Of a stretch of 64,000 bases of DNA, positions 33,856 through 43,060 are shown piece after piece. Source of the stretch: Leptolinea sp964420995. GTDB taxonomy: Bacteria; Chloroflexota; Anaerolineae; Anaerolineales; Anaerolineaceae. Under the pieces are notes generated by a model that saw only the letters and a list, made by a program, of their open reading frames with translations, searched no databases and was not told where the DNA came from. The translations under genes were made by a program, and so were the position numbers. Each line of letters starts with the position of its first letter. The first letter of the stretch is position 1. The DNA lies in the NCBI GenBank assembly GCA_964420995.1, contig CAYQUX010000014.1, forward strand, positions 54,913 through 118,912. Reading direction: 5' to 3'.

Positions 33856-35350
33856 GATTCATTCCTTTTATCGCCGGATAGATCGCGCGATAATTTTCAT
33901 ACGCCCGATCATACATATCAACATAGTCAGGCCGTGGTCTGACAAGAATCCCGGTGCCTGAATACTGTCTATCTGTCACAATTGAAGTATCCTTGAACAC
34001 CCCGGTTCCAATACCCGCCAGAATTGCGGCGCCGTATCCCGTAGCCTGTTCGGTATTGCCGGGTTGAACCGGAAGGTTGAAAATATCGGCCTGCAACTGA
34101 AGCCAAAGGGGGTGTTTTATGGAAGCGCCTGTCGCGATGATCATATCGGGAACAACACCGGCTTCTTTGATCAACTCCAAACCCTGACGCAGGGCGAAGA
34201 CCACTCCCTCCATCACCGCCCTGACCAAATGAGCACGTCCGTGTTCCAGTCCCAGTCCAACAAATGCCGCCCGGATGGAAGGATCCATGACAGGTGTGCG
34301 TTCCCCCACCAGGTAAGGCAAAAAGAATAATCCCTGCGCAGCGGCTTCCACGGTAAGTGCGGCATCAGCCAGAAACGCGTACGATTGGTCAGGCCAGAGC
34401 TGGTTTTTGAGCCAGTTAAGAGCAAGGCCGGCTGAAAGAATGGCTGTCTCCAGGTGCCAGCGTTCAGGTAAGGCGTGGCAGAACAGGTGCATACGCAAAT
34501 TCGGATCATGCACCGGTTGTGAGAGCGGGGCAAAGAGCTGACCGCCGGTTCCAATAGTGCATGAAACCTGACCTGGTTCGATCACCCCCTGCCCCAAAGC
34601 CTGCAATGAAACATCACTGCTGCCAAAAATAACAGGGGTGCCCTCCATCAGGCCGCATAATTTAGCCATTTCAGGGAGCAATCCTCCGGCAATGTCCTTC
34701 GATTCACTGATGGGAGGAAGATATTCATCGGGCAGGTTGATCATCTCCAGCAGGGGTTGACACCAGTTACGATGATGCGGGTCAAATAGCAATGTTGAAG
34801 AACCATCGCCGGGCTCTGCACCGATGGTTCCTGTAAGCCGGTAGCGGATGTAATCCTTGGGTAACAGTAGATGCCGGGTTTTCATTGCGGTCTCCGGCTC
34901 ATTTTCTGTCAGCCAGAGCCAGGATGGAAGCATGAAACCGGTGGCCAGGGGATTACCCAGCCAGTCTGCCTGCCGATCACGGCCGAGTATTTGTTCAATA
35001 CGTTTTACCTGGTCCTTTGACCTGCGGTCCGCCCAAATGATGGCCGGCCGCAGGACATCACCTTTTCCATCCAGACACACCAGCCCATGCATCTGTCCAG
35101 CCAGACCGATTCCCGCAACTTGCCGTGGATCAATCCAGCTGTCAGATATTGCCACCCGTATGGTCTGAATAACAGCGTCCAACCAGATTTCTGGATCCTG
35201 TTCAGCCCAATCCTGACGCGGCGAGGAAATCGGGTACTCCTTATTCACCCACGTTACCAGTAAGCCGCCATCGTCAATGATCACAGTCTTGGTATTTGAC
35301 GTACCGATATCGATTCCCAACAGGTATTTTTTCTGGTGTCTGGCATCCAT
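33842..35350 (-). CDS. xylB: xylulokinase-like FGGY carbohydrate kinase
   Basis: A 502-residue two-domain sugar kinase. N-terminal LLGIDIGTSNTKTVIID (phosphate loop), GLAGQMHGLVCLD, the IWADRRSKDQVKRI segment, and the C-terminal SCTIGTGGQLFAPL and GASIKHPLWLQLQADIFN match the xylulokinase branch of FGGY kinases. The substrate is most likely D-xylulose; other ketoses are possible. It is downstream of the LacI gene on the same strand, so the regulator probably controls it. Confidence 0.87.
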   Translation of the reverse strand: MDARHQKKYLLGIDIGTSNTKTVIIDDGGLLVTWVNKEYPISSPRQDWAEQDPEIWLDAVIQTIRVAISDSWIDPRQVAGIGLAGQMHGLVCLDGKGDVLRPAIIWADRRSKDQVKRIEQILGRDRQADWLGNPLATGFMLPSWLWLTENEPETAMKTRHLLLPKDYIRYRLTGTIGAEPGDGSSTLLFDPHHRNWCQPLLEMINLPDEYLPPISESKDIAGGLLPEMAKLCGLMEGTPVIFGSSDVSLQALGQGVIEPGQVSCTIGTGGQLFAPLSQPVHDPNLRMHLFCHALPERWHLETAILSAGLALNWLKNQLWPDQSYAFLADAALTVEAAAQGLFFLPYLVGERTPVMDPSIRAAFVGLGLEHGRAHLVRAVMEGVVFALRQGLELIKEAGVVPDMIIATGASIKHPLWLQLQADIFNLPVQPGNTEQATGYGAAILAGIGTGVFKDTSIVTDRQYSGTGILVRPRPDYVDMYDRAYENYRAIYPAIKGMNQKPR

Positions 35351-35391
35351 TGGTTATTATTTACCTGTCATCCATATCAGCATGACAATAT

Positions 35392-36384
35392 TCACCGTTC
35401 ATTTTTGAAATTCGTCGATTCCCGGATGATGATCTGTCCTTTTAAAATAACCTGCAACGGAAGACGTTTGGGATTCTCAATGCGCTGCATAAGCAAATCA
35501 ACCGCCATCCGCGCGATCTGGTCGGTCGGTTGCCGCACAACGGTAATGGAGGGACGAACCAGGGTCATCCAGGCCACATCATCATATCCCACAATCCCAA
35601 GCTCTTCCGGGATTACCACACCCAATTCATTAATGGCCTGTAATGCACCCGCCAGAACCAGGTTATCCGAGGTGAAGACTGCATCAGGCCTTGGTGATAT
35701 GCCCAGTAGTTTTTTCGTCGCGTTATACCCTGATTCAAAGCTGGGGTGAGCCATAATAACAGCGGGAGACGCAAGACCAGCCGCAGCGATGGCCTTTTCA
35801 AACCCGGAACGCCTTTCAATACCGGTGGTGACATTGCAGAATATCCCGGCAATTCGCCTGTACCCTTTCTCAATCAGGTGGTTGGTAAGGTTGAAAGCCG
35901 AATCTCGATTGTCAATAATGATCGTGTCGACTTCCATTCCTTTCACCGCGCGATCATACACGACCACGGGAATATTCAAACCGAGTGTCTGGAAATTCTC
36001 TGACGCTTTCTGAGTGGGAGAAAGAATTACTCCGGCTACGTTCTTGTCGATCATCTCACGAAGATAAAATTTTTCCTTTTTTTCATCCTCGTCGGAGTTG
36101 CAGAGAAAGACGCTGTATCCCTTTTCATAAGCGCAATCTTCCACAGAGCGGCTTACATCCGTGAAGAAAGGATTGCATACATCTGAAACGATTAAACCCA
36201 GAGTGGTTGACTGTTGGGAACGCAGGGATCGGGCTACCTGGTTTGGACGGTAATCCAGTTCGCGAATGGCTTCCATCACCCGTGCACGAACATCTTCTGA
36301 AACATAAGGTTTGTTGGAAAGGACACGAGAAACGGTCGAAGTGCTTACTCCCGCCTTGATCGCGACTGTTTTTATACTGTTCAT
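35392..36384 (-). CDS. LacI family transcriptional regulator
   Basis: A 330-residue repressor. The N-terminal helix-turn-helix VAIKAGVSTSTVSRVLSNKPYVSEDVRARV (with the hinge VARSLRSQQS) is followed by a periplasmic-binding-protein-like ligand domain (TTLGLIVSDVCNPFFTDVSRSVE onward). It is divergent from the sugar ABC transporter and leads the minus-strand kinase, so a single regulator likely controls both arms. Candidate operators lie in 36385-36819. Confidence 0.93.
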   Translation of the reverse strand: MNSIKTVAIKAGVSTSTVSRVLSNKPYVSEDVRARVMEAIRELDYRPNQVARSLRSQQSTTLGLIVSDVCNPFFTDVSRSVEDCAYEKGYSVFLCNSDEDEKKEKFYLREMIDKNVAGVILSPTQKASENFQTLGLNIPVVVYDRAVKGMEVDTIIIDNRDSAFNLTNHLIEKGYRRIAGIFCNVTTGIERRSGFEKAIAAAGLASPAVIMAHPSFESGYNATKKLLGISPRPDAVFTSDNLVLAGALQAINELGVVIPEELGIVGYDDVAWMTLVRPSITVVRQPTDQIARMAVDLLMQRIENPKRLPLQVILKGQIIIRESTNFKNER

Positions 36385-36450
36385 ATTATGGATCCTTCTG
36401 GTGGATAAACAATTTTACTATGGTAGTCAGCCATCATATATCAATCTATT

Positions 36451-36668
36451 CTAATAACGTTTTCACAATTATGGAATAACCAGGCAAATAAAAGGCCATT
36501 CCGATACATATTCTGAAATCGTTATCATATTAGCTACTCAATACAAAACCAATCTTTACGATGATAACGGGGTTTTTGTGCAATAAATACTGATTTTTAT
36601 CATGTTTTTACGGTGACATACTCTGTGACATATGACTATTGACTCGCATGTGTAAGAACGTTTACTAT
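36451..36668. promoter_or_regulatory. intergenic control region, with promoter and two LacI-type half-palindromes
   Basis: The 435-base gap between LacI and the binding-protein gene has no gene. A + strand promoter is TTGACT (36639-36644), 18 bases, TACTAT (36663-36668). AACGTTTAC at 36656-36664 sits between the boxes and resembles one arm of the LacI-family operator with a central CG. A second, AACGTTTTCA (36457-36466), lies nearer the lacI start. Both are imperfect palindromes. Confidence 0.45.
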
Positions 36669-36819
36669 AACCACGTCTGGCATCGATTTCACATTCCTGG
36701 CAATCTGGTTTCAGGCGAGGAAAGGAGGTTCTTTGCATAACGTGTAATTACGCTCCGCCAGGTCTGTTTTCCCCTGTAATACATTTCACAATAGCTGAAT
36801 AGGAAAGGCGAGGAGAATT

Positions 36820-38844
36820 ATGAGTAAGTTCTTCAAGTTCGTGCTTTTTATTGTACTGGCGTCCCTGATGGTGACGGCCTGTCAGCCTGCGCCCACAGCG
36901 GCTCCGGCAGCTCCGGCTGAACCCGCCGCCGCAGCGCCCGCTGCTGCTTCCGGTCCGGTCAAAGTTGGTCTGATCACCAAAACCGACACCAATCCCTTCT
37001 TTGTCAAAATGAAAGAAGGCGCCGAAGCTGAAGCCAAAGCCAAAGGCGCAGAACTGATGACCGCCGCCGGTAAATTTGACGGCGACAATGCCGCCCAGGT
37101 GACCGCCATCGAGAACATGGTCTCCGCCGGCGTCAAAGGCATCATGATCACCCCCAGCGACACCAAAGCCATCGTCCCCGCCATCAAGAAAGCCCGTGAT
37201 GCCGGTGTCATGGTCATCGCCCTCGATACCCCCACCGATCCCCAGGATGCCACCGACGCGCTGTTTGCCACCGATAACTTCAAAGCCGGCGTGCTCATCG
37301 GCCAGTATGCCAAGGCCGCCATGGCTGGCAAAACCCTCAAGATCGCCACGCTTGACCTCAAACCCGGCATTACCGTCGGTGTCCTGCGGCACAACGGTTT
37401 CATGTCTGGCATGGGCCTGGCCAAAGTTGATTCCTCTGCTCCTGACAACGTGAATTCTCCCGAAGTCGTCTGCAGCCAGGATACCGAAGGCAATCAAGCC
37501 AAAGGCCAGACTGCCATGGAAAACTGCCTGACCAAAGACCCCGACATCAATCTGGTCTACACCATCAATGAGCCTGCCGCCTTCGGCGCCTATCAGGCAC
37601 TAAAAGCCGCCGGCAAGGAAAAAGATGTCATGATCGTCTCTGTGGACGGCGGTTGTGCCGGTGTACAGGGCATTGTCGACGGGCAGATCGCAGCCACTTC
37701 TCAGCAATATCCGTTGAAAATGGCCTCCATGGGCGTTGCGGCTACCGTTGATTTCGTTACTAACGGTAAAAAAGCCTCCGGGTATACCGACACCGGCGTA
37801 ACTCTGATCACCGATAAACCGGTAAGCGGAGTCGAGAGTGTCGATACCAAAGTCGGCCTGGATATGTGTTGGGGCGAGAAACCCGCCGCCGCCGCGCCCG
37901 CTGCTGCCGCCGGTCCGGTCAAAGTTGGTCTGATCACCAAAACCGACACCAATCCCTTCTTCGTCAAAATGAAAGAAGGCGCCGAAGCTGAAGCCAAAGC
38001 CAAAGGCGCAGAACTGATGACCGCCGCCGGTAAATTTGACGGCGACAATGCCGCCCAGGTGACCGCCATCGAGAACATGGTCTCCGCCGGCGTCAAAGGC
38101 ATCATGATCACCCCCAGCGACACCAAAGCCATCGTCCCCGCCATCAAGAAAGCCCGTGATGCCGGTGTCATGGTCATCGCCCTCGATACCCCCACCGATC
38201 CCCAGGATGCCACCGACGCGCTGTTTGCCACCGATAACTTCAAAGCCGGCGTGCTCATCGGCCAGTATGCCAAGGCCGCCATGGCTGGCAAAACCCTCAA
38301 GATCGCCACGCTTGACCTCAAACCCGGCATTACCGTCGGTGTCCTGCGGCACAACGGTTTCATGTCTGGCATGGGCCTGGCCAAAGTTGATTCCTCTGCT
38401 CCTGACAACGTGAATTCTCCCGAAGTCGTCTGCAGCCAGGATACCGAAGGCAATCAAGCCAAAGGCCAGACTGCCATGGAAAACTGCCTGACCAAAGACC
38501 CCGACATCAATCTGGTCTACACCATCAATGAGCCTGCCGCCTTCGGCGCCTATCAGGCACTAAAAGCCGCCGGCAAGGAAAAAGATGTCATGATCGTCTC
38601 TGTGGACGGCGGTTGTGCCGGTGTACAGGGCATTGTCGACGGGCAGATCGCAGCCACTTCTCAGCAATATCCGTTGAAAATGGCCTCCATGGGCGTTGCG
38701 GCAACCGTTGATTTCGTTACAAACGGCAAGAAAGCTTCCGGATATACCGATACAGGTGTCATGCTGATCACCAATAAAGCCGTCGAAGGTGTCGAGAGTG
38801 TAGACACCAAAGTTGGGCTTGATAAATGCTGGGGGAATAAGTAA
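36820..38844 (+). CDS. sugar ABC substrate-binding lipoprotein with two tandem binding domains
   Basis: A 674-residue lipoprotein: signal with lipobox MVTAC (Cys 21), an Ala/Pro linker, then two complete type-I periplasmic binding domains (about 47-349 and 367-671) joined by an AAAAPAAAAGP linker. Each begins VKVGLITKTDTNPFFVKMK, as in ribose/fructose-type binding proteins, and repeats at a period of 320 residues (960 bp). Positions 37002-37742 and 37962-38702 are identical; only the C-terminal 135 bp of the repeats differ (about a fifth of positions). The family norm is one domain of about 310-330 residues. Confidence 0.9.
   Translation: MSKFFKFVLFIVLASLMVTACQPAPTAAPAAPAEPAAAAPAAASGPVKVGLITKTDTNPFFVKMKEGAEAEAKAKGAELMTAAGKFDGDNAAQVTAIENMVSAGVKGIMITPSDTKAIVPAIKKARDAGVMVIALDTPTDPQDATDALFATDNFKAGVLIGQYAKAAMAGKTLKIATLDLKPGITVGVLRHNGFMSGMGLAKVDSSAPDNVNSPEVVCSQDTEGNQAKGQTAMENCLTKDPDINLVYTINEPAAFGAYQALKAAGKEKDVMIVSVDGGCAGVQGIVDGQIAATSQQYPLKMASMGVAATVDFVTNGKKASGYTDTGVTLITDKPVSGVESVDTKVGLDMCWGEKPAAAAPAAAAGPVKVGLITKTDTNPFFVKMKEGAEAEAKAKGAELMTAAGKFDGDNAAQVTAIENMVSAGVKGIMITPSDTKAIVPAIKKARDAGVMVIALDTPTDPQDATDALFATDNFKAGVLIGQYAKAAMAGKTLKIATLDLKPGITVGVLRHNGFMSGMGLAKVDSSAPDNVNSPEVVCSQDTEGNQAKGQTAMENCLTKDPDINLVYTINEPAAFGAYQALKAAGKEKDVMIVSVDGGCAGVQGIVDGQIAATSQQYPLKMASMGVAATVDFVTNGKKASGYTDTGVMLITNKAVEGVESVDTKVGLDKCWGNK
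37861..38844 (+). repeat. second copy of the 960-bp tandem duplication
   Basis: This stretch repeats 36901-37884 with almost no change over 780 bp, then drifts in its last 140 bp. The period of 960 bp keeps the reading frame. Confidence 0.95.
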
Positions 38845-38899
38845 TATCAAAGTTGATATTCGGATGGCGGCCTGTCTTTACCGGATGGTGCCGCCATCC
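38843..38899 (+). promoter_or_regulatory. two intercistronic hairpins after the binding-protein gene
   Basis: AATATCAA/TTGATATT (38843-38860) and GGATGGCGG/CCGCCATCC (38862-38899) lie before the permease start. No T run follows. Such structures often stabilise the binding-protein message and lower expression of the permease part. Confidence 0.5.
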
Positions 38900-38925
38900 T
38901 TATCCCCCCCTCCCAGGAAAATCCA

Positions 38926-39885
38926 ATGAAAAAAACACAAATTACCGAGATCTTTTCCAAACCCGCCGTAGGTCCTCTGCTGGCTTTATTGCTCACCTGT
39001 ATTTTCTTCGCCACGCGCACAGACCGTTTCTTGACGGGCGGCAATCTATCCCTCATCGTCCAACAGGTGATGGTGGTGGGCACCCTGGCCATCGGGCAAA
39101 CCATGGTTATTCTGACCAGTGGCATTGACCTGTCCGCTGGATGGGTCATGGCTCTGGGCGGCATTATCATGACAACCCTGGCCGTGAACTTTGGCATTCC
39201 CCCCTTGCTGGCACTGGCGCTTGGGATATTGTTGTGTGTCGGATTTGGTCTTGTCAACGGCCTGCTGGTCACCATTATTAAACTTCCTCCATTTATTGTC
39301 ACCCTGGGAACGTTCAGTATCGCCCAGGCTTTGACGTTAATCATCTCAAATGCACAAACGGTAACGAATGTCCCTGCTGAAATGACCGCCCTGGGAAATA
39401 CGTTCAAAATCTTTGGCACCCAGATCACTTATGGCTCTGTCTTGATGCTGATTTTGTTCTTCATCGTCTGGTTTGTGCTGCAATACACGACACTTGGCCG
39501 GCAGATCTATGCTGTTGGCGATAATCCTGAAGCAGCCCGTCTGGCCGGTATTAATACAACCAAAGTCTTACTCGGCGTCTACGCTTCAGCCGCATTCCTG
39601 TATGCCATTGGCGCCATTTTGCTGGTATCACGTACCAGTGTGGGTGATCCCAACGCCGGTGGTGACGCCGCCATGTCCAGCATCACTGCCGTGGTTTTGG
39701 GTGGCACCAGCCTGATGGGCGGCCGGGGGAATCTGCTTGGCACCCTGGTTGGCGCCATGATTATCGGTGTTTTCATTAATGGTTTAACTCTGATGGGTGT
39801 TCCTTCCATTTATCAGCTACTCATCACCGGTATCCTGGTCATTCTCGCTGTGTCGGTTGACGTGCTCTCTCATCGCGGTAAATAG
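38926..39885 (+). CDS. sugar ABC transporter permease (RbsC/XylH type)
   Basis: A 319-residue membrane protein with about eight to ten helices. Markers of the branched-permease family for pentoses are TMVILTSGIDLSAGWVMALGG, FGLVNGLLVTIIKLPPFIVTLGT, and the cytoplasmic loop RQIYAVGDNPEAARLAGINTTKV followed by SITAVVLGGTSLMGGRGN. It functions as a dimer with the ATPase 39913-41400. The gap after the binding-protein gene carries two hairpins. Confidence 0.93.
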   Translation: MKKTQITEIFSKPAVGPLLALLLTCIFFATRTDRFLTGGNLSLIVQQVMVVGTLAIGQTMVILTSGIDLSAGWVMALGGIIMTTLAVNFGIPPLLALALGILLCVGFGLVNGLLVTIIKLPPFIVTLGTFSIAQALTLIISNAQTVTNVPAEMTALGNTFKIFGTQITYGSVLMLILFFIVWFVLQYTTLGRQIYAVGDNPEAARLAGINTTKVLLGVYASAAFLYAIGAILLVSRTSVGDPNAGGDAAMSSITAVVLGGTSLMGGRGNLLGTLVGAMIIGVFINGLTLMGVPSIYQLLITGILVILAVSVDVLSHRGK

Positions 39886-39912
39886 ACGCCGGGCTATTCA
39901 GGAGTATTACAC

Positions 39913-41400
39913 ATGAACCCTGTATCCGATTCCCTCATTCTCGAAATCAAAGGATTATCTAAAACGTTTCCCGGCGTAAAGGCTCTGGATTCGGTGGATA
40001 TGACCATCCGGAGGGGTGAGATCCTTGCTCTGGTAGGCGAGAATGGGGCTGGAAAATCAACGCTTATTAAAATTCTGGCTGGCGCATACCGAAAAGACAA
40101 AGGCGACATACACTTTAATGGCGAGGCAATTGATATACGAAATCCACATCATGCCCAGCAAATTGGTATTTCGACAATTTTTCAAGAATTCAATCTTGCT
40201 CCACATCTCAGCATTACAGAGAATATCCTTCTTGGGCAGCTCCCTCAGAAAGGCCCAATGGTAGATTGGGCCACGGCAAAAAGGACCGCCAGCGATATTC
40301 TGGAGCGCCTCGGGGTTAAAATGCCCATGAATGCTCTGGTTGGCACGTTGTCCGTTGCCGAAAAGCAGCTTGTGGAGATTGCCAAGGCACTGGCACACAA
40401 ATCCAAAGTGCTGATCATGGACGAACCATCCGCCGTGCTTGGTGAACGCGATATGGACAAGCTCTATGCGGTGATTCGTTCATTGAAATCAGATGGAATG
40501 ACCATCATCTACATCTCCCACCGTTTGAAAGAGATCTTTGATATTGCCGATCGGGTGACAGTATTGAAAGACGGCTGTCTGGTAGGCACCAAAAATGTTA
40601 CCGAAGTAACCATGCCCGAACTTGTGCGTATGATGATCGGCCGCGATCTGCAGGATATTTACCCCAAACGCAAAAAACCATCGACAGACATTGTTCTGGA
40701 AGCCAATCATATTTCCAGACCCGGTGTGTTGGATGATATTTCCTTCAAATTGCATGCGGGTGAGATCATCGGCATCTCCGGTATGCGCGGGTCTGGCCGA
40801 ACTGAGCTGGTACGCGCCATCTTTGGCGCGGATGCCCATAAAGGAACGATCACCATATCCGGAAAAACAGTATCCATACATACTCCTGGAACGGCCATTG
40901 CCAACCAGATCGGCCTGGCCACGGAAGACCGTAAAGCCGAAGGGTTGTTTATGCAAATCAACCTGAAGAGCAATGTGACCATATCCAACCTCAAAGATAT
41001 CAGCTGGGGAACGGTGATCAGCAAGAAAAAAGAGTTATCAAAAGTGCTTCAATTGATCAAAACCCTGGTCATCAAGACACCCGGCCCCGAATTCATGGTG
41101 GCCAATATGAGTGGTGGGAATCAACAAAAGGTGATTCTGGCCCGCTGGTTGAATATCAAACCCAAAGTTTTAATCCTTGACGAACCCACCCGCGGCATTG
41201 ATGTCGGCAGTAAATACGAGATTTACCAGATCATGACCCAGTTAACCGAGCAGGGTGTCGGATTGATCATGGTCTCCTCGGAATTGCCTGAAATCCTGGG
41301 AATGAGCGACCGGGTTCTGGTTATGCATGACGGAAAATTGGTTAAAGAACTACCGCGTGCTGAGGCCAGTGAAGAAGTGATCATGTCGTACGCAGCTTGA
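39913..41400 (+). CDS. sugar ABC transporter ATP-binding protein (two ABC domains)
   Basis: A 495-residue protein with two ABC domains, as in RbsA and XylG. Domain 1 has Walker A GENGAGKSTLIKILAG, a signature LSVAEKQLVEIAKAL and Walker B VLIMDEPSAVLGE. Domain 2 (about 260-495) has a degenerate Walker A (GMRGSGRTELVRAI), signature MSGGNQQKVILARWL and Walker B VLILDEPTRGIDVG. In this family the second site is often catalytically altered. It completes a three-gene importer with binding protein and permease. Confidence 0.94.
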   Translation: MNPVSDSLILEIKGLSKTFPGVKALDSVDMTIRRGEILALVGENGAGKSTLIKILAGAYRKDKGDIHFNGEAIDIRNPHHAQQIGISTIFQEFNLAPHLSITENILLGQLPQKGPMVDWATAKRTASDILERLGVKMPMNALVGTLSVAEKQLVEIAKALAHKSKVLIMDEPSAVLGERDMDKLYAVIRSLKSDGMTIIYISHRLKEIFDIADRVTVLKDGCLVGTKNVTEVTMPELVRMMIGRDLQDIYPKRKKPSTDIVLEANHISRPGVLDDISFKLHAGEIIGISGMRGSGRTELVRAIFGADAHKGTITISGKTVSIHTPGTAIANQIGLATEDRKAEGLFMQINLKSNVTISNLKDISWGTVISKKKELSKVLQLIKTLVIKTPGPEFMVANMSGGNQQKVILARWLNIKPKVLILDEPTRGIDVGSKYEIYQIMTQLTEQGVGLIMVSSELPEILGMSDRVLVMHDGKLVKELPRAEASEEVIMSYAA

Positions 41401-41411
41401 GAAAAACAATT

Positions 41412-41515
41412 CTGACTGACTGTGGTATTGTCTGAGTCAGTCATAAATTAATTATTGCCGTAGGAATGCCCTCTGTTGTGATCCTGACAGAGGGGTTGAT
41501 ACAACCTGTTTTTTT
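41412..41515 (+). promoter_or_regulatory. overlapping hairpins between the ABC genes and the ROK gene
   Basis: TGACTGAC/GTCAGTCA (41413-41443), CCCTCTGT/ACAGAGGG (41469-41494) and GGTTG/CAACC (41494-41506) occur in a row, the last followed by TGTTTTTTTTT. The second and third share G 41494, so they may compete. The region could be a partial terminator or attenuator. Confidence 0.4.
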
Positions 41516-41532
41516 TTAGGAAAAGAGGCACC

Positions 41533-42429
41533 ATGAATTACTATGGAGGAGTTGAGACCGGGGGAACCAAGTTTATCTGCGCCATCGGGAGCGGCCCTGA
41601 CGACGTGGTAAAACAAGTTACATTCCCCACCACCACACCGGATGAAACCATCGGCAAAGCCCTCCATTTCTTCCGTGAACACATACTAGACTACGATATC
41701 AAATCAATTGGAATTGGCACATTCGGTCCAGTCGATCTGGAAAAAGACTCTCTCACATTTGGATACATCACCACCACTCCAAAACCCGGCTGGAGAAACA
41801 CAGACCTGCTGGGCTGTTTTAAGCGGGCATTCCCAATACCAGTAGCCATCGATACGGACGTGAACGCCGCGGCTCTGGGAGAGTTTTTGTGGGGGAACGC
41901 GGTGGGAGTAGACCCGTTTGTTTATTTCACCATCGGCACAGGTATCGGCATGGGCGGTCTGGTCAACAATTCCCTGTTACACGGCCTTACCCACCCTGAA
42001 GCCGGTCATATGATCATGAAACATGATCTGGTCAGAGATCCATTCCCTGGAGCCTGTACCTATCACAGGGATTGTTTTGAAGGCCTTGCGACCGGGTTCG
42101 CGATTCAGCAGCGTTGGGGGCAGCGCGGCGAAACCCTGCCCGATGATCATCCAGCCTGGAAGCTGGAAGCTCACTACATTGCACAGGCAATGGTCAACAC
42201 GATCCTGATGTTATCGCCGCGGAGAATCATTCTGGGAGGCGGTGTGATGCGGAAGGAATTTCTTTTTCCATTGATAAGAAGCGAAGTGATCGAGTTATTA
42301 AATGGATACGTGCAATCGCCATACATACTTGACCGCATTGAGGAATTGATTGTTCCACCCAGGTTGGGCGGGTGCGCAGGTGTTCTGGGCTCAATCGCCC
42401 TGGGCATAAGCGCCATAGAAATTGCGTAA
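41533..42429 (+). CDS. ROK family sugar kinase (fructokinase-like)
   Basis: A 298-residue cytoplasmic kinase. The ATP motif is VETGGTKFICAIG at the N-terminus, VAIDTDVNAAALGEFLWG carries the catalytic Asp, and TIGTGIGMGGLVNN is the phosphate loop. The zinc-site motif GACTYHRDCFEGLATG with Cys/His is characteristic of bacterial fructokinases such as GmuE/ScrK types. With the upstream transporter it suggests fructose or another ketohexose. A xylulose kinase (33842) in the same locus makes pentose use also possible. Confidence 0.9.
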   Translation: MNYYGGVETGGTKFICAIGSGPDDVVKQVTFPTTTPDETIGKALHFFREHILDYDIKSIGIGTFGPVDLEKDSLTFGYITTTPKPGWRNTDLLGCFKRAFPIPVAIDTDVNAAALGEFLWGNAVGVDPFVYFTIGTGIGMGGLVNNSLLHGLTHPEAGHMIMKHDLVRDPFPGACTYHRDCFEGLATGFAIQQRWGQRGETLPDDHPAWKLEAHYIAQAMVNTILMLSPRRIILGGGVMRKEFLFPLIRSEVIELLNGYVQSPYILDRIEELIVPPRLGGCAGVLGSIALGISAIEIA

Positions 42430-42470
42430 AGAATCTACCATTACATAATTATTCAGCGAATGGAAAGTTT

Positions 42471-42887
42471 ATGAAAGAACTAAAGATAACGGGTTTACAA
42501 CATCTGGGAATACCGGTCGCAAATTTAAAAACATCATGTGGTTTCTATGAAAGACTCGGATTCTCATGTGTTTTTCAATCAACCCTGACAACTGATGATG
42601 AAACCACCCTGGTGGCCATGCTGACTCTGGGCAATTTAACCATTGAATTGTACGAAAAATCTGGAAATACAAATCAAGTACTGGCATCCCGCACTGATGG
42701 ATATGTGGATCATTTCGCGTTGAATGTGGCAAATATCGATGAATTATTCAATGAAGCCAGGGCGAGAGGTTGGATAATCCTGGAAGCCAATGCGCCCGTC
42801 TTTCTGCCCTTCTGGAAAAATGGCGTCAAGTACTTCACCGTTCGCGGACCGGATGGTGAAAAGGTTGAATTCAACCAGATTTTATAA
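42471..42887 (+). CDS. VOC (glyoxalase/bleomycin resistance) family protein
   Basis: A 138-residue single VOC protein. It starts LKITGLQHLGIPVANLKTS, with the metal residue His in QHLGI; the second strand DHFALNVANIDELFNEARARGW and the last VRGPDGEKVEFNQI give the second His and Glu. Its substrate is not known. The start at 42471 is chosen because GGAAAG lies upstream and the extended frame would overlap the ROK gene. It is the last gene of the sugar module; a long hairpin follows. Confidence 0.85.
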   Translation: MKELKITGLQHLGIPVANLKTSCGFYERLGFSCVFQSTLTTDDETTLVAMLTLGNLTIELYEKSGNTNQVLASRTDGYVDHFALNVANIDELFNEARARGWIILEANAPVFLPFWKNGVKYFTVRGPDGEKVEFNQIL

Positions 42888-42925
42888 ACCCTTCCCCAAA
42901 ACACATCCATCTTCTCTTCTTCATA

Positions 42926-42966
42926 GCGCACACCTGCGTGGAAACTTCTTCACGCAGGTGTTGCGC
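42926..42966 (+). terminator. hairpin after the VOC gene
   Basis: GCGCACACCTGCGTG pairs with CACGCAGGTGTTGCGC over 15 pairs with one bulge. No T run follows, so termination is likely but unproven. Confidence 0.55.
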
Positions 42967-43022
42967 TTAATTCACAGATTCTGCAAAATTTAAAGTTTAC
43001 ATGGTTGATTCATGGATTCTGT

Positions 43023-43051
43023 TTGACATCCCGACCTCCCTGTGATAACAT
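43023..43051 (+). promoter_or_regulatory. promoter of the hisD attenuator
   Basis: TTGACA (43023-43028) with TAACAT (43046-43051) 17 bases downstream; GATAAC at 43044-43049 is an alternative with TGT ahead of it. A leader ORF starts about 10 bases later. Confidence 0.6.
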
Positions 43052-43060
43052 CCATCCAGT

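Noticed and set aside
36748..37497. Long open frames antisense to the binding-protein gene, both here and again at 37600-38457
   Set aside because: They mirror each other because the underlying DNA is duplicated, have no ribosome site and are Gly/Asp/His-rich in a way typical of the reverse of GC-rich coding sequence.
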